NCBI GenBank assembly: GCA_015057825.1
Contig: SVDN01000005.1
Coordinates: 1-64,000 of the forward strand
Source of the DNA: Lachnospiraceae bacterium
Lineage (GTDB): Bacteria > Bacillota > Clostridia > Lachnospirales > Lachnospiraceae
Direction of reading: 5' to 3'
Length of the DNA: 64,000 nt
This document shows positions 59,758 through 64,000 of the stretch, one piece after another; the stretch's first letter is position 1, and each line of letters begins with the position of its first letter. The notes under the pieces were generated by a model that had not been told where the DNA came from, made no database searches, and worked only from the letters and a program-made list of their open reading frames with translations. The position numbers and the translations under genes are program-made.

Positions 59758-61128
59758 CTACCCCCTAAGAAAGAATATTAACATGTCAAGGAAGAATACC
59801 GGAATAAGGAATCGCACCGACCACCACAGATATCCGAAGAAGGACGGCATTCTTACACCGTTTTCATCCGATAATGCTTTGACCATAAAGTTCGGCGCAT
59901 TACCGATATAAGTGTTTGCTCCCATAAACACAGCCCCGCTTGATATAGCCATAAGCATGGTTTGCGGTATCATACCAACCGTAGTCGCAACTCCTGATGT
60001 AAAGCTCATGGCACCGGCCGTTGTAAGGAATACAAGGTATGTCGGCGTATTGTCAAGGAAGCTTGAAAGTGCACCCGTTACCCAGAACATTTCCGCAGGC
60101 TGTGAAAGACCAAGTGAACCACCCACGTTTTTCAAAATCATAAGGGCCGGTTGCATAGTAATAAATATACCGATGAAAAGCACCGCAACTTCTTTGATTG
60201 CTCCCCAGGTAAAGTGGTTTGATTCCCTGATTTCTTTCTTTGTTGTTTTAAACGAAAGGAATGCCGCAAGCAAAATAATCACAACTTCAATAAGCGATGT
60301 TATCGGGAATGAGACTTCTCCGAAAATATGAATTCCGATTACTTCGCCATTTGCATTTTGAAAAAGCGGAAGTTTCGGAAGCGAACCACTTAAAATAACC
60401 GCACCTATAATCATTGCAATAAAGATTATATTATGAAGCCCTTTAAATGTTACGCTTGCCCCTGCTTTACTGATATCAGGGCGGTTACCGCTTGCAATAT
60501 CTTTAAGATAGTACTTTCTGTCAATAAAATAAAAAATTGTCAGAAGCACAACCATATTTACCAACAATATCGGTAAAAGATTAAGACTCCATGCAAAAGG
60601 AACACCTCTTGAAAATCCCATGAGAAGAGGTGGATCCCCGATAGGTGTAAGGCATCCGCCGATATTTGATACTAAAAATATGAAAAATATCATGATATGC
60701 GCACGGTTTTTTCTCCATGCGTTCATTTTGATAATCGGACGTACCATAAGCATACTGGAACCCGTTGTTCCGATTATGCTTGAAAGAAACGTACCGACGA
60801 TAAGCAAAAGAATATTTACTCTCGGAGAGCCCGCCAAATCGCCCTCCATCGTTATATTGCCGGCTACGCAATAAAGTCCGAACAATAAGACTATAAATGT
60901 TAAGTAATCATTAAACAGGCACTCCAAAACCGTTTCACTCATAGTGCCCGCACCAAACATTACAGCAAATGGTACAATAAATAAGATGCACCAAGCTATA
61001 ACCACCTTAAGCTGATGTTTTTCCCACCATTGTGGTTTTATAAGCGGCATAACCGCTATACAAAGAAGTAGTCCCGCAAATGGTATGCAAAGCCACAAAG
61101 GCATTGATGATAATTCTTCAGCACTCAT
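59758..61128 (-). CDS. Sodium:proton antiporter (NhaD/CitMHS-like)
   Basis: 456 residues from ATG 61128, set by GGGAGAT. About twelve membrane spans. The family segments GTTGSSMLMVRP, NIGGCLTPIGDPPLLMGF and SSFLDNTPTYLVF are typical of the NhaD/arsenite-type ion-transporter superfamily. It probably exchanges Na+ for H+. The next gene, a cytidylate-kinase-like protein, is translationally coupled, suggesting a nucleotide-linked control or shared stress role. Confidence 0.88.
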   Translation of the reverse strand: MSAEELSSMPLWLCIPFAGLLLCIAVMPLIKPQWWEKHQLKVVIAWCILFIVPFAVMFGAGTMSETVLECLFNDYLTFIVLLFGLYCVAGNITMEGDLAGSPRVNILLLIVGTFLSSIIGTTGSSMLMVRPIIKMNAWRKNRAHIMIFFIFLVSNIGGCLTPIGDPPLLMGFSRGVPFAWSLNLLPILLVNMVVLLTIFYFIDRKYYLKDIASGNRPDISKAGASVTFKGLHNIIFIAMIIGAVILSGSLPKLPLFQNANGEVIGIHIFGEVSFPITSLIEVVIILLAAFLSFKTTKKEIRESNHFTWGAIKEVAVLFIGIFITMQPALMILKNVGGSLGLSQPAEMFWVTGALSSFLDNTPTYLVFLTTAGAMSFTSGVATTVGMIPQTMLMAISSGAVFMGANTYIGNAPNFMVKALSDENGVRMPSFFGYLWWSVRFLIPVFFLDMLIFFLRG

Positions 61129-61270
61129 TTTTATATCTCCCAACCAAATTTTGTCAAAAACTTAAATGTCTTTTTCTCCCCTGTTTACACACATTTAAGT
61201 CTTACTCACACCATTTATCTTTATCGATTTTATATATAATACTCCTTTTATTTTAAAAGTCAACCTTTCA

Positions 61271-62230
61271 TCAATTGTCCCATGTTTCATGGGTTCTTCG
61301 AATATTAGAATCCACAAACTTGTTGTATCCAAGCCACTGCATTCCTTTGTCTTCTTTAGCATTGAAGGCTTCGCTTATGGTTTGAATCTTTGCATCGGTA
61401 TTATCAGCAAAGCTTAAGGCTATGGCCTCAACGAGAGACGGCTTTTTAGGCGAGCCAAACTCCAGCTCCCCGTGATGCGCCACAACGCAGTGTTTAAGCT
61501 CGCTTGCCAAAGTTTTCGGAAAGTCTTCTATCTTGGAAATGTTTTCATTTATCATTTCCACTCCGATTACAATATGACCCAGAAGATTTCCATCATCGGT
61601 GTAGTCATTTTCCGGAAACACCGAAAGCTCTTTTGTTTTGCCTATATCGTGAAGCATCGCCGCTGATATAAGCAAATCCCTGTTTAAAATAGGGTAAATG
61701 CTGCTGAAATAATCGCAGATTTTCGTTACGGCCAGTGTATGCTGCAAAAGTCCTCCGATAAAGCTGTGATGAACGGTTTTTGCCGCCGAATGCGCTATAA
61801 ATGACTTCTTTAAGTTCTCATCATCAACGAAGAAGCTTTTAAGAAGCTTCTTTAAATAGTCGTTCTTCACACTTTCAATAAGCTTCATAAGCTCACTGTA
61901 CATATCATCCGTATTTTTTTCGCTGACAGGGAAGAACTCCTTAACATCTATTTCTTCCGGGTTAATGACTCTTATTGACTCCGCGCTTATTTGCAAAGCT
62001 CCGTTAAAGGATGCCACTCTTCCCGTTATTTCAATATAATCTTTTGCTTCGAAATCTCTTATACCCGGAGAGTTTATCTCCCAAACCTTTACATCTATAT
62101 TGCCCGTTTTGTCCTGTACCGAAACGTTATAATACTCTTTTCCGTTTTTGGTAAGTGCTGTATTTTTTTGTTTGCAAAGATATACCGAACTTACTCTTTG
62201 TCCATCTTTTAAATCTTTTATAAATGTCAT
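61271..62230 (-). CDS. OB-fold and HD-domain nuclease, YhaM-like 3'-5' exoribonuclease
   Basis: 319 residues from ATG 62230 (AGAGGAT upstream); a longer frame to 62269 lacks a ribosome-binding site. The N-terminal OB fold (about 10-95) includes YYNVSVQDKTGNIDVKVWE. An HD domain follows with HHSFIGGLLQHTLAV, then AAMLHDIGKTKEL and HCVVAHHGELEFGSP, giving the metal-binding His/Asp set. This is the domain order of YhaM/CBF1 exoribonucleases, which trim RNA from the 3' end. Confidence 0.9.
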   Translation of the reverse strand: MTFIKDLKDGQRVSSVYLCKQKNTALTKNGKEYYNVSVQDKTGNIDVKVWEINSPGIRDFEAKDYIEITGRVASFNGALQISAESIRVINPEEIDVKEFFPVSEKNTDDMYSELMKLIESVKNDYLKKLLKSFFVDDENLKKSFIAHSAAKTVHHSFIGGLLQHTLAVTKICDYFSSIYPILNRDLLISAAMLHDIGKTKELSVFPENDYTDDGNLLGHIVIGVEMINENISKIEDFPKTLASELKHCVVAHHGELEFGSPKKPSLVEAIALSFADNTDAKIQTISEAFNAKEDKGMQWLGYNKFVDSNIRRTHETWDN

Positions 62231-62336
62231 CAAAATCCTCTTTCCGGTTAAATCACAATTATTGCACAATGCCTCGTGCTCATAATATTGTAGCTCAAAA
62301 GGTTGAATATTTCAAATGATATAGTATCATTAGTAT

Positions 62337-64000
62337 ATGAACGAAAAAGTTTTAAAAACCTTGGAATACAATAAAATACTTACAATGCTTGCCGAACACG
62401 CATCTTCCGACATGGGAAAAGCCCGCATCTTTGCTCTTTTGCCCCATACAGATATGGATTTGATTAATAAGGCGCAAACTAACACGAGCGATGCTTTAAG
62501 TCGTATCTACAAGTCCGGCTCTCTTTCTTTTACGGGTCTTACGGACCCCAAAGAGGCAGTCAAAAGGCTTGACATCGGTTCTGTTCTCGGCATTCATGAT
62601 TTGCTTTTGATAAGCCGACTCCTTAATATTTGTTCAAATGCAAAGTCCTATGACAACAAAGAGATAGAGGATTCCCTTTCTTCTCTTTTTGACGGACTTG
62701 AGCCTCTGCCCGATTTAAACAAGGAAATTAAGCGATGCATCTTATCTGAAGATGAAATAAGCGATGATGCCAGCGTTAATCTTCGGGATATCCGCCGAAA
62801 GATAAAGGTCACAAATGACCGTATTCATACTGAATTGAACCAAATGATATCTTCCCAGGTCGGCCGAGGCTATTTGCAAGATGCCATTATTACCATGCGA
62901 AACGGCAGATATTGTGTTCCCGTAAAAAGCGAACATCGAAGCGACGTACCGGGCATGATTCATGATCAGTCTCAGAGCGGTTCCACCGTTTTTATAGAGC
63001 CAATGGCCGTTGTGAAACTAAACAATCAACTCCGTGAGTTGGCAAGCGACGAAGCCGATGAAATCCAAAAAATCTTAAGTCGCTTAAGCGAACTTGCTGC
63101 AGAACAAAGTCCGTTTCTTATTAACAACGCCGATCTTTTGACGGAGCTTGATTTTATTTTTGCCAAGGCTTCCTTTGCCAAATCGCTTAAAGCTTCACAG
63201 CCTGTTTTTAACAACGAAGGAATTATAGAAATCAAAAAAGGAAGACATCCTCTCATTGAAAGCAATCTTGTTGTGCCGATTGACATTCATCTCGGGGATG
63301 ATTTTTCCATGCTTATAGTTACGGGTCCCAATACAGGCGGAAAGACCGTTTCCATTAAGACCGTGGGACTTTTTTGCCTAATGGGACAAGCCGGTCTTCA
63401 TATACCTGCGGATGAAAACTCAAGGCTTTCCGTATTCAACGAGGTTTTTGCCGATATAGGTGATGAACAAAGTATCGAAATGAACTTGAGTACTTTCTCG
63501 TCTCACATGACCAATATCGTAAATATTTTGGGAAAGGCCGACGAAAACTCTCTTGTTCTTTTTGATGAGTTATGTTCGGGAACCGACCCGACGGAAGGTG
63601 CGGCTCTGGCTATTTCCATTCTTTCTTACTTAAAGGCAATCGGTGCAAAAGTAATGGCAACAACCCACTATTCCGAATTGAAGCTTTTTGCCTTGCAAAC
63701 AAATGATGTTGAAAACGCATGCTGCGAGTTCGACCTTGAAAGCCTACGCCCGACCTATCGCTTGCTTATAGGTGTTCCGGGAAAAAGTAACGCTTTCGCC
63801 ATTTCCAAAAAATTGGGGCTTTCGGATTATATAATCGAGGAAGCAAAGAAAAAGCTTGATTCGGATGATTTGGCATTCGAGGACCTTTTGAACGATTTGG
63901 AAAAAAGCCGTATTGCCCTTGAAAACGAAAAAGCGGAACTTGAAAAATACAAAGAAGAAGCCAAAGTTTTAAAAGAAAAACTTCATGCGCAAAACGAAAA
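62337..64000 (+). CDS. mutS2: Endonuclease MutS2, 3' end beyond window
   Basis: First 554 codons of a protein usually near 780-800 residues. The N-terminal helical region contains LEYNKI, then NGRYCVPVKSEHRSDVPGMIHDQSQSGSTVFIEP, and the ATPase core has Walker A GPNTGGKT, LFDELCSGTDPTEGAAL and ATTHYSELK. The C-terminal Smr nuclease domain is past the window. MutS2 suppresses recombination or rescues collided ribosomes. No Shine-Dalgarno is visible. A TTGAAT-16-TATCAT pair ends at 62330, seven bases before the ATG, so the transcript may be leaderless. Confidence 0.93.
   Translation, partial: MNEKVLKTLEYNKILTMLAEHASSDMGKARIFALLPHTDMDLINKAQTNTSDALSRIYKSGSLSFTGLTDPKEAVKRLDIGSVLGIHDLLLISRLLNICSNAKSYDNKEIEDSLSSLFDGLEPLPDLNKEIKRCILSEDEISDDASVNLRDIRRKIKVTNDRIHTELNQMISSQVGRGYLQDAIITMRNGRYCVPVKSEHRSDVPGMIHDQSQSGSTVFIEPMAVVKLNNQLRELASDEADEIQKILSRLSELAAEQSPFLINNADLLTELDFIFAKASFAKSLKASQPVFNNEGIIEIKKGRHPLIESNLVVPIDIHLGDDFSMLIVTGPNTGGKTVSIKTVGLFCLMGQAGLHIPADENSRLSVFNEVFADIGDEQSIEMNLSTFSSHMTNIVNILGKADENSLVLFDELCSGTDPTEGAALAISILSYLKAIGAKVMATTHYSELKLFALQTNDVENACCEFDLESLRPTYRLLIGVPGKSNAFAISKKLGLSDYIIEEAKKKLDSDDLAFEDLLNDLEKSRIALENEKAELEKYKEEAKVLKEKLHAQNE

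Noticed and set aside
1..64000. tRNA, rRNA, CRISPR array, integrase or complete IS
   Set aside because: None was recognised. No repeat-spacer pattern was seen, and the only mobile-element protein trace is the intron RT fragment at 40.8-41.0 kb.

Overview
The window looks like chromosome from a low-GC, anaerobic Firmicute, most likely a clostridium of the Lachnospiraceae type. The basis is AT-rich DNA, strong AGGAGG or GGGGG ribosome-binding sites, intrinsic terminators, a xylan-oriented sugar locus, many chemoreceptors and c-di-GMP proteins, and DUF1847/DUF1848/DUF2325 family proteins. The genus is not determined. No rRNA, tRNA, CRISPR array or integrase was seen.

Layout. 1-2.3 kb: start of a secreted protein, a flavodoxin, a PIN-PhoH ATPase. 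2.3-12 kb: an AraC regulator fused to a GH39-like domain, divergent from a sugar ABC operon (ATPase, two different permeases, binding lipoprotein) that ends in two deacetylase-type esterases; this is probably uptake and trimming of acetylated (xylo)oligosaccharides. 12-19.3 kb: HyuA-like protein, DUF2325 protein, EAL and GGDEF proteins, mnmA. 19.3-22 kb: a GCS2-type glutamate-cysteine ligase overlapping an ATP-grasp ligase, a candidate glutathione-like thiol pathway. 22-29.5 kb: rRNA methyltransferase, SDR, chemoreceptor, YbjQ protein, GH3 glucosidase. 29.5-34.3 kb: a defence island with a DpnII-type R-M system and a second, controller-regulated R-M system. 34.3-48.4 kb: M13 peptidase, Crp/Fnr regulator with a four-domain CoA-disulfide reductase and thioredoxin, NagZ-like GH3, chemoreceptor, DUF1848, P1 peptidase. 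48.4-56.6 kb: a ZIP transporter followed by two ABC exporters and an ABC/FtsX pair. 56.6-58.7 kb: a small accessory island (XRE regulator, lipoprotein, Mrr-like nuclease). 58.7-64 kb: cytidylate-kinase-like protein, Na+/H+ antiporter, HD exoribonuclease-like protein, and the start of mutS2.

Four cross-window signals stand out. (1) A roughly 300-bp structured intergenic element occurs twice, inverted, each time directly 3' of a restriction-nuclease-like gene; its outer arms differ between copies but stay self-complementary. (2) An identical 19-bp palindrome sits directly after the -10 of both the flavodoxin and the thiol-synthesis promoters, 21.6 kb apart. (3) GTTAG-N6-CTAAC sites mark the DUF2325, ZIP and ABC-exporter promoters, suggesting a metal regulon. 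(4) TTCAC-N5-GTGAA boxes lie at the promoters of both R-M systems, so one small controller may run both. In addition, the GH39-like domain of the AraC fusion has lost its catalytic acid/base and may be a sugar sensor.
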